Shown here: positions 48,364 to 59,190 of the stretch, one piece after another
Numbering within the stretch: the stretch's first letter is position 1
Layout of the letters: every line of letters starts with the position of its first letter
DNA from: Ehretia macrophylla
Lineage: Eukaryota > Streptophyta > Magnoliopsida > Boraginales > Ehretiaceae
DNA length: 64,000 bases
Assembly (NCBI GenBank): GCA_037974665.1
Contig: CM075783.1
Span: forward strand, 10,731,262-10,795,261
Direction: 5' to 3'
Made by a program: the position numbers and the translations under genes
Notes under the pieces: model-generated
The model's input: the letters and a program-made list of their open reading frames with translations, nothing else
Databases searched by the model: none
What the model was told of the DNA's origin: nothing

Positions 48364-50079
48364 GAACCCATTCAAGAAAAATCAGAAGTTTTAGTACCAA
48401 TCCGGAGGTCAGTGAGAACTCCACATCCTCTAGCTCGATATAGCTATCTTCATGATTCAGCACAAGAGTTATTTGTTGTGGGTGATGGTGATCATATGGA
48501 TGATCCAGTCAACTATGAAAAAACAATATCAGATGTTGACTCAGGAAAATGGATTGAGGCCATGAGATCATAAATGGATTCCATGCAAACCAATGAAGTC
48601 TGGAATCTTGTAGATCCTCCTAAAGGTATAATACCTATTGGGTGCAAATGGGTATACAAGAGAAAGAGAGTTGCAGATGGAAAGATTGAAACTTATAAGG
48701 CAAGGTTAGTGGCAAAAGGTTATCGTCAGAGACAATGGATTGACTATGAGGAGACCTTCTCGCTAGTGGCTCTGCTTAAATCCATTTGAATTTTATTGAC
48801 CATAGCTGCACATTATGACTATGAAATATGGAAAATGGATTTCAAAATAGCTTTTCTGAATGGCTTCATTGAAGCAGACATTTATATGGAACAACCCAGA
48901 GGTTTCGAATCCAAGTATGAAAGTCATAAAGTGTGTAAGCTTAAAAGATCAATTTATAGACTAAAGCAAGCATCTAGGATCTGGAATATTTGATTCGACG
49001 AAGTGATAAAGTCATTCAGATTCATTAAGAATGAAGACGAACCTTGTGTGTATAAGAAGGTCAAAGAAAAGGCAATCACTTTCCTTGTGCTTTATGTAGA
49101 TGACATATTGCTAATAGCAAATGATGTTGGCATGATGTCAACTGTAAAAGTTTGGTTATCAAACATTTTCTCCATGAAAGATTTGGGAGAAGCTACCTAT
49201 ATCCTTGGAATACGAATCTATAGGGATAGATCGAAGAGGCTATTAGGGCTTTCCCAAAGTACGTACATAGATAAGGTATTGAAGAGATTCAATATGCAGG
49301 ATTCTAAAAGAGGTTTGCTACCTTTTAGACGTGGTATTCATCTTTCTCGGGCTATGAGTCCTAAATTTCCTGAGAAGAGAGAAATGATGAATAAAGTCTC
49401 ATACGCTTTAGCGATTGGGAGCTTTATGTATGCCATGATGTGTACAAGACCCAATATTGCACATGTTGTAAGTGTTACTAGCAGATACCAGTCAGATCCA
49501 GATAAAGAACACTGGATAGTAGTCAAGAACATACTCAAGTACTTAAGAAGAACAACAGATATGGTCTTGGTTTATGGACAATGAGAATTGAGGGTGGAGG
49601 GTTTCACGGACTCGGACTTCCAAGCTAATGTGGATGATCAGAAGTCCACGTCAGGATTCATCTTCACATGTAATGGAGGTGCAGTCAGTTGGAAAAGTTC
49701 AAAACAAAGTACAACTATTGACTCTACTACAGAAGCTGAGTACATTGTAGCATCAGATGCTGCAAAGGAAGCTATGTGGATTAAGGAGTTCGTAATAGAA
49801 CTGGAAGTGGTTCCATCCATTGAGTCACCATTACCCTTGTATTGCGACAACAATGGAGCCATAGCACAAGCTAAGGAACCAAGGTCTCACAAAAAATCCA
49901 AGCATATTGAAAGGCGGTACCACATCATTCTTGAGATAGTGGGAAGAGGCGATATTACAGTGCAAAACATATCATCGGCTGATAATACAATTGACCCACT
50001 CACTAAGGCTTTGACATTACAAATCTTGGGGAGACATCTTGAGAAGATGTGTATGAAATACCATAATAATTGGTTTTAG
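48364..50079 (+). pseudogene. Copia RT and RNase H (second part of polyprotein)
   Basis: The copia frame resumes at the GAACC duplication. RT begins with GCKWVYKRKR, YKARLVAKGYRQ, DYEETFS, MDFKIAFLNGF, then LVLYVDDILL (catalytic pair intact, about 49092) and KDLGEATYILGI. RNase H has TDSDFQANVDDQKSTSGF, STTEAEYI, YCDNNGAIAQA, KHIERRYH and DPLTKAL, then ends in a stop at 50079. In-frame stops lie at about 48571, 48787, 48991 and 49582; two follow isoleucine where CGA-to-TGA would explain them. Sequence upstream of 48364 in the same frame is Athila LTR, not copia. The clade is not assigned. Confidence 0.9.
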
Positions 50080-50080
50080 T

Positions 50081-50093
50081 GCAAGTGGGGGTT
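50081..50093 (+). other. Polypurine tract of copia element
   Basis: GCAAGTGGGGGTT(T) ends right before the TGTTAGAG of the 3' LTR, the standard copia arrangement. Confidence 0.8.
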
Positions 50094-51545
50094 TGTTAGA
50101 GTTTATGCCCCAAAAGCCAATTAATTTTAGGACATAATTATTTGTATTATTTATTTATATATTTCATTTAATAAAAGTTATTTAATTGTGATTATTAATT
50201 AAATGTCCATAGAATTATCATGCGGATTTCCTCTTAAGGTGTTAAGAATGCATGAGTCGAAATTCACAAACATATGATGAATTCTAGAAAGATGTCCCTG
50301 ATCGTAGAATAATTCAATTGGACATTGAATTATTCGGTTAGATCGGTTTGCACGTAACTATTCTAGTTAACATGTAATGTTAATGGTAGTGAAGCGATGA
50401 GACTCATATCGTATTAGTAAGTGTAAAATAATTATTAATGAATAAATTATTGAACGTGACTACTAGTATATGGATCACATGGTTAGTCAATGATCCGTGT
50501 ATTTATTTATGAATATTTCCTCAGACCTATAGGGATCATGGTCGGCTCATGTATGTGAGGTCGGAATTTGCGATTGTGTAATAATCTGATTCTATTTGTG
50601 GAGTAGGTTAAGCAATTTACGGTTACGATTTTCCATACGTGGAGTCGTGTAATTAATCATGTAGGGATCTGTCCATTTAGGAAGTCCTATGAGATTTAAT
50701 TAATTATGCAATCAAAATCCTTGGCCAAGGTAATCTGCTGGAAAGCGTTCCACATATTAAAGATTGCTAAATTAATTAAATCAAGTCATATTGGTCAATA
50801 ATAGGAGTTTGACTTTTCTACCATGGCTCGTACTTGACCAGGACAAGGGCGAAGAAAGGAACAGTTCATTTATATCGAGGTTCGATTAACCACTTCTTTT
50901 TAATTGGGCAATTATGATATACTTCTAAGTATCACTTGTAATTTGTAGAAATAAATAAATTGGAAAGAGTTTTAATTTATTTGATTAATCAGATTAATGA
51001 TTTTCACTACCAATTAATTTTGAACCCAAAAGGTCACACACAAAAGGGTTCGACAATCAATTAGCGAGAAAAGAAATAATTGAATCAGAGGTCTTATTTA
51101 ATTTGTTGGATTATGGGACGGGCTATAAATTGGATTTTCAGTCTGGTTAATTAAATAGTCCAATTTCAGGTTTTTGGCTGGCCCAAGAACTTGACCTAAT
51201 AGGAATAGGGTTTTCCTATATATACATCGATATGAGAAATCTATCAACTAGCACAAAAACAGTTTCTCATAAATTTTTCTTTTCTCTAAAAATCTTAGTG
51301 GGGATTTTAGCTCATTGATTAGGAGAGCTCATGTGGACTCTTTTGGAGGCTTCACGCATGGGAAGTTTTTTCGCATCAGAATCTGCTTCAAATCCGAATT
51401 CGTAAAGGTATTCCGAATCTCCTATTTTAATTATGTGATAATTAAACTTTAAATATGCGTATTAATCTTGAACAGATACCATGTTTTATTATTTTGTTCC
51501 GCTGCATTATTTAAAAATTTTAAGTTCCTGATATAGTTTCCAACA
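50094..51545 (+). repeat. 3' LTR of copia element
   Basis: It begins TGTTAGAGTTTATG and ends TTTCCAACA, followed by CTAGT. It aligns with the left LTR outside the MITE and the deletion. TATA-like CCTATATATACAT lies at about 51217-51229. It is the more complete copy. Confidence 0.9.
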
Positions 51546-51550
51546 CTAGT

Positions 51551-52083
51551 ATGTGAAGGATGAGGAGTGTTGGGCTCAGACTGGCCCTGGAAACCAGGAT
51601 CATCCAGTTGATATGCCACTTCCTATAGAAGTTGAGAAGTGTCTAGATGATGACCTTCAATTGTATAGCAATTCCTAGGCTTCCAAAGAGTCTAGCTGAG
51701 AAGGGAAATAAGGTTGATAGCTTGAGATTGTAAATAGCCCCGTTGAAGACATGCATCAATCATATCTAAGAACCAGGTGTCAAAACAAATGATACAAACA
51801 GAGTCAGTGTGTAGCTGAAGTGGCGACGCAAACCAGAACTAACGAGGCCAAGAGCACCCAAAAAACATGTGTTCTATGGTTTCTGTTTGTTGATCACAAA
51901 TGTAGCATAGTGGGGATGTGGCGCAATGTCTCTTGTACAGGTTCTCTCACGCAACCGATACGCCATGGAACGCTCGCCAGAGGAAATGTTTAATCCGCGG
52001 TTGGATAGGACTAAACCAAATATCTTTCCAAAGCTGAGGAGGATGAGAGTCTGAAGATGATGCTCTCAAGTTCGGTGTTTGAC
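51551..52083 (-). pseudogene. LINE 5'-truncated part: RT zinc-binding domain
   Basis: On the minus strand one frame reads PQLWKDIWFSPIQPRIKHFL, WRAFHGVSVA, then CYICDQQTETIEHMFFGC and W..FW. This is the zf-RVT domain downstream of reverse transcriptase in plant LINEs (cysteines and histidine C-x2-C, H, C). A few stops break it. At 52083 the LINE ends abruptly and TTGCACTGAC follows, matching the copy at 30026. This is a usual 5' truncation with target duplication. The downstream RNase H part is at 30046-30589. Confidence 0.8.
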
Positions 52084-52093
52084 TTGCACTGAC

Positions 52094-53429
52094 TTGGCGC
52101 ACCCAAATAAATCACTTTGAAGATCCATTTACAAAGGCTCTCCGGATCGCAAGCATTGATCAACTTGGGTGCGCTATGTGTTAGCCTATTTAACTATTAT
52201 ATTGACTAGGCCCTTCGAGAAAAGGTTTTCCATTATTTTGAACTGATGAATATCTGATTTGGATCAATTTTTAATTTTTGCTGTCTGGATCCAAATCAAA
52301 GTCCACATCTCTCCTAAAATAGAAAATGAATATCTACCAAAAAGGAATAGGGTCAAAAAAAATTTGCACCTAAAAGAATTCTAAAACTTTCAATTTAAAT
52401 CCCAAAAAAAAAAAAAAAAATTATCAAATTTGGAAAGAAAAAAAAAGAGGAAAGCATTGCATGTGAGTTGGACACGTTCTGGCATGCAAAAATCTTAAGG
52501 GTCACGATAGAAAAATAACTCAAAACATAGGTTAAAGAAAATGAAATCAATTGTTTTGTTGGAAACAGTTCAGTCCTTTATATTTTTATTCCATAACACA
52601 CGACTTATTTGTTTCATAACCAGTTAATAAATCTCACCAAAAAAAAAAAAAAACCAGTTAATATATATTAGTTGTGCCATGACATGAACAAGAGACGGAA
52701 TATCCCAATCCAATTATACCTAGTGACATCTTAGATGGGCAAATTCATTCAACCCAAAATCAATTTTTATAAACAAAAGTTTGAATTGGCTTGCTTTGGC
52801 TTAGTTTCCATTGTTTTGAAAAACAATCAGTTCGCAATGGAAGGTACATATTGCTTTTCTCTCTTTCCCCTTAATGGTGTAAATTTTCAACCACCACTTG
52901 AAGTAATAAAGCGAGTGTAGTAAGATTAGCTTGTAGTATGCAGACACAGCAAAATTGTCCACAAATGGCAGCTATTTTCATGGATTGGCCTAACTTGATT
53001 GACCTAAGTCGATCGAAACTTTTCCCGGGCTTCAAATGGACGAGGTAGCGTGTAGCTACGTTGGGTCGAACGACTTTTTGTTGTCAAGATAATAGCTATA
53101 AATAGTCATCAACGTGGGATTATTCTCTAACCATCCCTCAATGCATGAGTACCATCAGATTTGATAAAAATAAATAAATAAATAAATAAAAAATAACATT
53201 CGAACTCCAATTTCCTTCCATTTATGTAAGGCCCCTCTTTGCCTCAAACAAGCATTATACTGCTTGTAGTTGTATCTTCTCACCAGGGACAGATTCTAGA
53301 ATTTTTTTTACTGGAAACTATAACATACAATTTGGCATTCAAATACAATTATTTTTAATTGATCTCTTTAATTAAAAATACCCCCAAAAATATCCTTTTT
53401 CAGAAGAAAGATTCAGTTCATAATTTTCT
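52094..53429. other. Intergenic DNA, no gene recognised
   Basis: It is AT-rich, with poly(A) runs near 52408-52424 and 52638-52652. A 61-residue frame at 52735-52920 has no known motif. A TATA-like CTATAAATAG lies near 53095-53104, but no reading frame or known gene follows it. Confidence 0.5.
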
Positions 53430-53928
53430 AAAGGAAAAATGTCACATTTAGTCTTTATTGTTTCCAAAATATCTCAATTTGATTTTTATTATTTAAAATT
53501 TTTCAATTTAGTCCCTATTGTTTCTTCAAAAATTTTAATTTCATCCCTATTATTTTTTAAAAAATTTAATTTTCATCCCTATTGTTTTTCTAAAGTTTCA
53601 AATCAGTCTATATTGTTCAAAATTAATCAATTTAGTGTCTATTATTTTCTTAAAAAAAATTCAAGTTTGTCCCTATTATTTTTCAAAAAAATTTCAATTT
53701 AGTCATTGAATAATAAGGACTAATTTAAAACTTTAAAAAAATAATAGGGACAAAATTAAAATTTTTTAAAAATAATAAGGACGAAAGTGAAACTTTTTAA
53801 AAAATAATAAAAACAAAATTTAAAAAAAATTAAATAATAAAGACAAAATTTAAATTTTTAAAAAAATAATAAAAACTAAACTGAAACTTTTTAGTAACTA
53901 TAAAGACTATATGTGAAATTTTCCCTTT
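53430..53928. repeat. Foldback repeat of inverted ~37-bp units
   Basis: The outer ends AAAGGAAAAATGTCACAT and ATGTGAAATTTTCCCTTT are inverted repeats (16 of 18 match). The left half is a row of degenerate units like CAATTTAGTCCCTATTGTTT; the right half holds the same units inverted (AATAATAGGGACAAAATT). The whole can fold back on itself. No target duplication is clear. It is a MITE-like or foldback element. Confidence 0.65.
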
Positions 53929-54609
53929 CGTAAAATCACAAACTAGGATTTCAAGTTGCCGAACTCTGACTGTAACATCTCCAACTCGCTAGTCTTATAT
54001 ACGCTAAACACTATGTTCAAGCTGCATCTTTCAACTTGTTTTTTATTTTTATTTTTTTGGTAACCATCTTTCAACTTGTTGAATACAAAGGGTTTTACCA
54101 ACCAGGAATTGCTCTAAGTTCATCAGCATTCAACCTTTTAGAGTTTAAGCAACCATAGAGTAATAATAAACAAACGTTTATCACGTATCTCAATACAAGA
54201 TTTTTATCTGTTTTTTATTATTTTTCTTTCTTCGGACTGCCTAACTGTAACTGTAATGATGAAACTTAGAGGAAAACGTTAAAGTATACTGAGAATTTTA
54301 ATATAATTTCTTATATTATTTATTTGTTTAGATAATATTCAAGTTGGTTCTTAGATTAGGTTACAGACTTTTTTATTAGACTATATACCTAATTAGTCCA
54401 AGGTCTCAATTTTTGATCAACAAGTTATGAAACCTATAAATTAAATAAATATTTTTATATTGTATATTTTATACCAAACTTTTAACATGTAGTCATTATC
54501 TCTCTCTTTTACAGCCACTATTTGTAATGATCTTGATCTACTCATATCCATTCACGTATACAGAAACGGACCTACCTTTTAAGTATTGTATGCTAATGCT
54601 TAAACTAAA
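53929..54609. other. Intergenic DNA, no gene recognised
   Basis: It is AT-rich, without coding sequence. CATCTTTCAACTTGTT is duplicated near 54025 and 54065. Confidence 0.45.
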
Positions 54610-54788
54610 AAAATATTGATATGTTTCAATGGTTAAGGAGGCACACTTAAAATCAGTTGGGCTAAATTGTGGAAGTTTGAACCACCTTGCTATTGATGTT
54701 CTTTTATATTTACGCTCAAATTTTACCTTCAATTACTAAGGGGTATTTGGGTAATTTAACTTATAATATATTAAAAAAAAAAAAAAAA
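54610..54788 (+). mobile_element. Probable tRNA-derived SINE
   Basis: A box A-like TGTTTCAATGGTTAAGG (about 54622) and a box B-like AGTTTGAACCA (54674-54684) have the spacing of a tRNA-type RNA polymerase III promoter. About 90 bases on, the unit ends in 16 A residues (54773-54788). Head, body and poly(A) tail fit a short SINE of about 175 bp. The left end is estimated, and no flanking duplication was found. Confidence 0.5.
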
Positions 54789-55321
54789 CATGACAACTTT
54801 CCCAAACCCTCACTTTCCCAAATCTCAAACTAACTCTCGTTGCTCTGAACCCGAAACTCTCTCTGCAAAGCTCAAGTGCTCAAATCTTCTTTTTTTTTTT
54901 TTCTAATCAAACAAAAAATCTTAGATTCACTCTTAAAACTCAACAAAAAAGAAATTTCTTTTATATTTCTTCCCTCAACACATTTAACATTCAATCCCAA
55001 TGTGAGAAATTGTACATCTAATTATTTAACTTTATTTTTAATTTCACGTATTATTTTTAAATTTTAATTTACTTGTCTATTACTCTTAATTTAACTTAAT
55101 TAATTGATTTTGACTGTCTTATATACAAATAAATTTGATTTTGACTTTCATAAGCTCAAGGATCTCGTTTGTAGACATAAATTAATTAATTAAACTTTTA
55201 TTTTCCTATTACTTCAATTATAATTAACAAGATATAAATTACACGAAAACTACTTTCACTCGAAAAAAAACAAGTATAAGTAACACTATTCCAAATAAAC
55301 ATTGATTCTTACAAACCAACT
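54789..55321. other. Intergenic DNA, no gene recognised
   Basis: It is AT-rich, with only short frames and a pyrimidine-rich stretch at 54840-54900. Nothing recognisable. Confidence 0.45.
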
Positions 55322-56029
55322 GTTAAGATAACTGAGTTTTCATCTTTTCAATTGGTGGTAAATAGAGTAACTTATGATCTTATAAAGTGATCTTAGAGTT
55401 TTTGATTTTTCGATGTGGAAAGTTATATTCTAACACTCTCCTTCACGTGTAACCTAATATTGAACACGCGTGGACCTAAATTTAAGAATGAGATTGAACA
55501 CATGTGATAGATAACAAATGTGGAAGATTGAAGATTGGTGGTAAGTGGAGTAGCCCATAAACTTATAAAGTGATCTTAAAGTTTTTGATTTTCTAATGTG
55601 GGAAGTTATATTCTAACACTTCCCCTCACGTGTGACTTGATTTGAGATGAGTTATACGTAGAATATTGAACACGTGTGGGCCTAATTTTGAGAATGAGAT
55701 TCAACACATGTGAAAGATTAAAGAACATGTGGACCTAATTTTTTTTTTTTTTTGAGATGGGTCACACATGGAAGATTAAACACGCGTGAGAAATTAAAGA
55801 GATACGTGGAATATGACACACTCAAAATATTAAATACAAGTGGATCTGATTTAAGATGGGTCACACGCGAATAAATATGACTGAACCGAGGACTCACCTT
55901 TGATACCATATTAAAATAACTAAGTTTATATCTTAAAATTAATTAGTGTCAAATTTAGTAACTCAGGATCATATAAGATGGTCTTATAATTTTTAATTTT
56001 TCAATGTGAAAAGTTATATTCTAACACCA
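55322..56029. repeat. Repeat with three related units, rich in CACNNGTG
   Basis: The phrase TTATAAAGTGATCTTA...TTTTTGATTTT...GTTATATTCTAACAC appears at about 55379-55433, 55564-55618 and, more diverged, at 55970-56029. Between units are CACGTG, CACGCGTG and CACATGTG words. This family is widespread in dicot genomes near retroelement ends (TTTGATACCAT..TTAAAATAACT near 55899). No coding sequence. The exact element class is not settled. Confidence 0.55.
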
Positions 56030-56936
56030 ATATTAACATCAATTTCGTTACTTCTTAAGTTTTTTCATGTTTGGTATTTAATTAGCGTATGATGTGCTTA
56101 CATGAGATCCTTATTGTTATCGAGTTAAGGAATTATTTTTCTTAGTTTTTTTAATTTTTTATGCAATTATTTTAAAATAATATAAAAGGCTTGTCGCCAC
56201 ATCGTGGCAAATTAGTGATAACTTGGCGAAAAATTGATTAGATTCATACTAGAATCACCCTAGATAAGGGGAACAAAGTATATAAAGAGGAGGAACTTTG
56301 CAGATACCTTCGCGAGCTTGGTCCTCGCTTCCCTCGTGCCCCGGCCTTTGGCCGGTGGCCCCACCCTTCCCCTCACCCCCTTGCTTCTCTGTTGGCATCC
56401 TTTTCTCTTCTTTCTCTCCTCTGTGTTTTTCTTTCTCTTTCCTTCTGGTTTTGTTATGTCTTTGTTTTCGTTTAAATTTCTGGTTCCTTTTCTGTTTATG
56501 GCCTCTCATCTTTACACGTAGCTTGGTTGCGTTGTCCAGCTCCTTGGCGTGTTTGTGTTTGCCGCTCATCGCTTGGCCCTTGCTACTCTTCCTCTTCTTT
56601 CCCACCATGTTGTTAACCACCTATCATAGTGGTTTTGTTGGAGGTTTTTGGTGAACTAGGACTTTGTTGTTGAGGTTTGAGTTCCTTTCTTTGGTGACTC
56701 TGACTGTCTGTCTCCATTATGGGTCGCGCGTCCCTTCACGCATTTGTTCTTGGGTCGCTGTTTCGGCAGCTTTGGTGGGTATCCGTGGGTTGTGAGTTTC
56801 AGTACTGTTGATTGCGATTTGACGGTATTTTTGATCGTTGGGAGGTCATTTGTTGTGTTCCCGGTCTGCTGCTTGATCATCTTTGGATCGCTGGTGCTTA
56901 GCTGCTGTTCAACTTTCATGCTTATACATTTGGTCA
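56030..56936. other. Pyrimidine-rich segment with TATA-like box, no gene assigned
   Basis: GTATATAAAGAGG near 56278-56290 could be a core promoter. It is followed by a C/T-rich, GC-richer stretch (about 56320-56480), which reads open in several frames on both strands without a known motif. Together with 57425-57610 it may be a LINE or SINE relic interrupted by the MITE at 56937. Confidence 0.35.
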
Positions 56937-57414
56937 CAGGGGCGGAGCCAGGCACCGGGGGTCAGTGTAGGCACCCGGTGCCTGGCTAGTAATCAAAGAT
57001 TCATGATACTATCTATCTATAACACAAACCTAAAATATAAGTAATTATACACTTAAAATGGTTAATTAACAATACACTGAGACATACATATAATATATTT
57101 ACAACAAGGTATGTGAACTAGAAGATATACATTTAGATATATCAGTGTGATTACACAATATACACACACAAACATAAATGTACACACACTCATACATACA
57201 CGAACACAAACACACACAAAATAAAAGTAAAGAAAAGGAAAAGAAAAATTGTCACAAATGCATTGCCAAGATTTGATCCCGTATTCACCACATTCTTAAA
57301 TAAGAACCTAACCAATTGAGCTACACAGGTTTTTACTACAAGAGTGTAAAGTAAAATATATATATCTCAGTGTAGGCACAGGCCTACACTGAGATCAACG
57401 TAGCTCCGCCCTTG
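56937..57414. mobile_element. MITE with hairpin ends and a tRNA-like segment
   Basis: The ends CAGGGGCGGAGCCA and TAGCTCCGCCCTTG are inverted repeats of a type known in plant hAT-like MITEs. Flanking CATTTGGTCA (56927-56936) and CGTTTGGACA (57415-57424) match in 8 of 10 bases and may be the target duplication; a 10-bp length is more like MULE than hAT. Just inside each end is a perfect hairpin: arms 56946-56959/56974-56987 (14 bp) and 57366-57377/57382-57393 (12 bp). A CA-rich microsatellite lies at about 57165-57220 and a tRNA-like box A/box B pair (minus) at about 57265-57325. Confidence 0.7.
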
Positions 57415-57424
57415 CGTTTGGACA

Positions 57425-57648
57425 TAGTGTTCCTCCTTATCCGTTTGGGCATCAAGTTGTCAGCTTGCTGCTCAAGGATGGTTTTCCTTCCTGGCTTGTT
57501 TTGGTTGGTTGTTTAAGTTGTATTTTGTTTTTTCTGCTGGGCCCTTTGTTGGTGTATAGTGGGCCCATACTTTTGTAATTATGTTTGTTAATTAACGGTA
57601 TTATCCTCTTGACAAAAATATATATATATATATAAAGTGGACATGTAT
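57425..57648. other. 3'-UTR-like segment ending in TA repeat
   Basis: A T/G-rich stretch with GGGCCC words and TTTTGTAATTATG runs to GACAAAAATATATATATA. This looks like the 3' end of a retroposon whose front part is left of the MITE. No frame was recognised. Confidence 0.3.
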
Positions 57649-57657
57649 AATTTTTAA

Positions 57658-58599
57658 GATGAAGTGCACCAGACTTTTTTGTGATTTGTCATAAGTGTAC
57701 AACATCTCTCTATAATTTCAAAATCACCAAACACCTCTCTTGTAGTTTGTTGAACTAAGTATAATGTCCCCTTCCATCAAAAAATTCATTTATTTTGACG
57801 AAGAGTGTATTACACTTTCTATTCATGTAATTGTTAATCTTTTTTTGCACAAATAGATCACTGTTTGTACAAGAATACCTTTATTAAGATTTTTTTCTTT
57901 TCTCTCACTACACTAACTTTACAAAAAAAAATAATAAAAAAAAAAATCAGAAGATGCATCGTCCCCAGTCCCAACACCACACCACACTACACCACACCAC
58001 ATCACACCACATCGTTAGGCGTTAGCTGCATATGCATGTAGAAGCAGCAACAGATCATATGGATAATTCATTTTTAATTTGGCTTGCATAATGCATTTTT
58101 TAATTAGTCTTGCTGGTGATATGGTGCCAATATAATGCATTTTCTAATCACTACTGCACTGCACTACACAATCGGGTTCATAATTCGTTTTTTTTTTTTT
58201 TTGTCAAAACGTTCATAATTCAATTAGCCTTGTTTTATGAAAAAAAAAATTTAATCTTGCTTGGACTCGTGTTTGACACGAGGAACGTTGCGAAAAACAT
58301 ATGTTTGTGTATGAGTTTTAACATATATATATGTATAGATCTCTGTATGTATAATATATATGTATATATTTTTTTATATGTATAGATCTGTGTGTATATA
58401 TATGTGGATAACAAAGAAAAAATTTTAAGGGCACTTAAGTCTTTTTGTGTGATTCTGTTAGTTATATTGACGGAAATGTGAGAAGGGGGCATATGAGCTT
58501 AATTTAACAAACCATAGGAGAGGTGTTTGGTGGTTTTGAAATCATAAAGGGTGTTACACACTTATGACAAACTACAAAGGGGTGTGAAACACTTCACCT
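57658..58599. mobile_element. MULE-like MITE with long terminal inverted repeats
   Basis: GATGAAGTGCACCAGACTTT at the left and its diverged complement at the right start inverted repeats of about 140 bp (both contain TTTGTCATAAGTGT and CACCAAACACCTCTC). AATTTTTAA lies exactly outside both ends (57649-57657, 58600-58608), a perfect 9-bp duplication. Long inverted ends with a 9-bp duplication fit a Mutator-like MITE. Inside are a CACAC-rich microsatellite (about 57975-58013) and TATA/TGTA runs (about 58320-58405). No transposase frame was seen. Confidence 0.8.
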
Positions 58600-58608
58600 A
58601 ATTTTTAA

Positions 58609-59190
58609 TAGTAAATATGTATATCATATAGGTTTGACAATACTGCTATTGAATGTTCTTTTCTGTACATATGTAGAAGTGTTAACATTGGTCATTTCAT
58701 TAAATAGACTCATCAGGAATTTAATTGCAAAAGAAGATTATATCAAATTCTTTCTAGTTAATGAGCTTAATAACGCATTTTAAAAATTTTCAAGTGCAAA
58801 GACTTAATATTGCATCAAATATTTTCATGAAAGGGACTAATATACTTCTCATGGATACGTACATGTATGTCTTTGGTTATTGAATTATCACTACTTTCAA
58901 TGTTTTTATAGGACAAACTCTTATTGTTTCTCTCGTTTTTTCACGAATCTATTAATAATACTTTTGACGAGTGATTACACATGAGTTCATAACTTTGATT
59001 GTTGGACTATACCACAATATTTTGTCAATGCATTTTATGCTGCTTTTCTTTACTAGGTATAACACTTTACATTTTTTGTACTATTAATATAAAAAAAATC
59101 TCAATTCCAACTAAAACTGTTTAATTATAACAAATAACTTTGATTATTTTTTGTTATTTTTTAAAATAATTAAAAGTTTTGTCTCACCCC
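58609..59190. other. Intergenic DNA, no gene recognised
   Basis: It is AT-rich and without known features. The copia element at 59191 is inserted at its end. Confidence 0.5.

Larger units (their letters stand above)
30590..51545 (+). mobile_element. Ty1/copia element with nested Athila insertion
   Basis: The element has two LTRs (30590-32749 and 50094-51545), a Met-type primer site, a long leader, gag-pol and a polypurine tract. CTAGT flanks both outer ends (30585-30589 and 51546-51550), a perfect 5-bp target duplication inside a LINE. An 11.1-kb Athila element splits pol at 37288-48363, and a MITE lies in the left LTR. Without these insertions it would be about 8.9 kb. Many in-frame stops make it non-functional. 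Confidence 0.9.

Noticed and set aside
53092-53106. Host promoter at CTATAAATAG
   Set aside because: No coding sequence or transcript-like region follows within reach; AT-rich DNA gives such words by chance.
56298-56654. 118-residue plus-strand and 121-residue minus-strand open frames
   Set aside because: Both come from the pyrimidine-rich composition and have no domain.
57250-57335. tRNA gene on the minus strand
   Set aside because: Only box A- and box B-like words are seen; no cloverleaf with paired acceptor and anticodon arms could be drawn.
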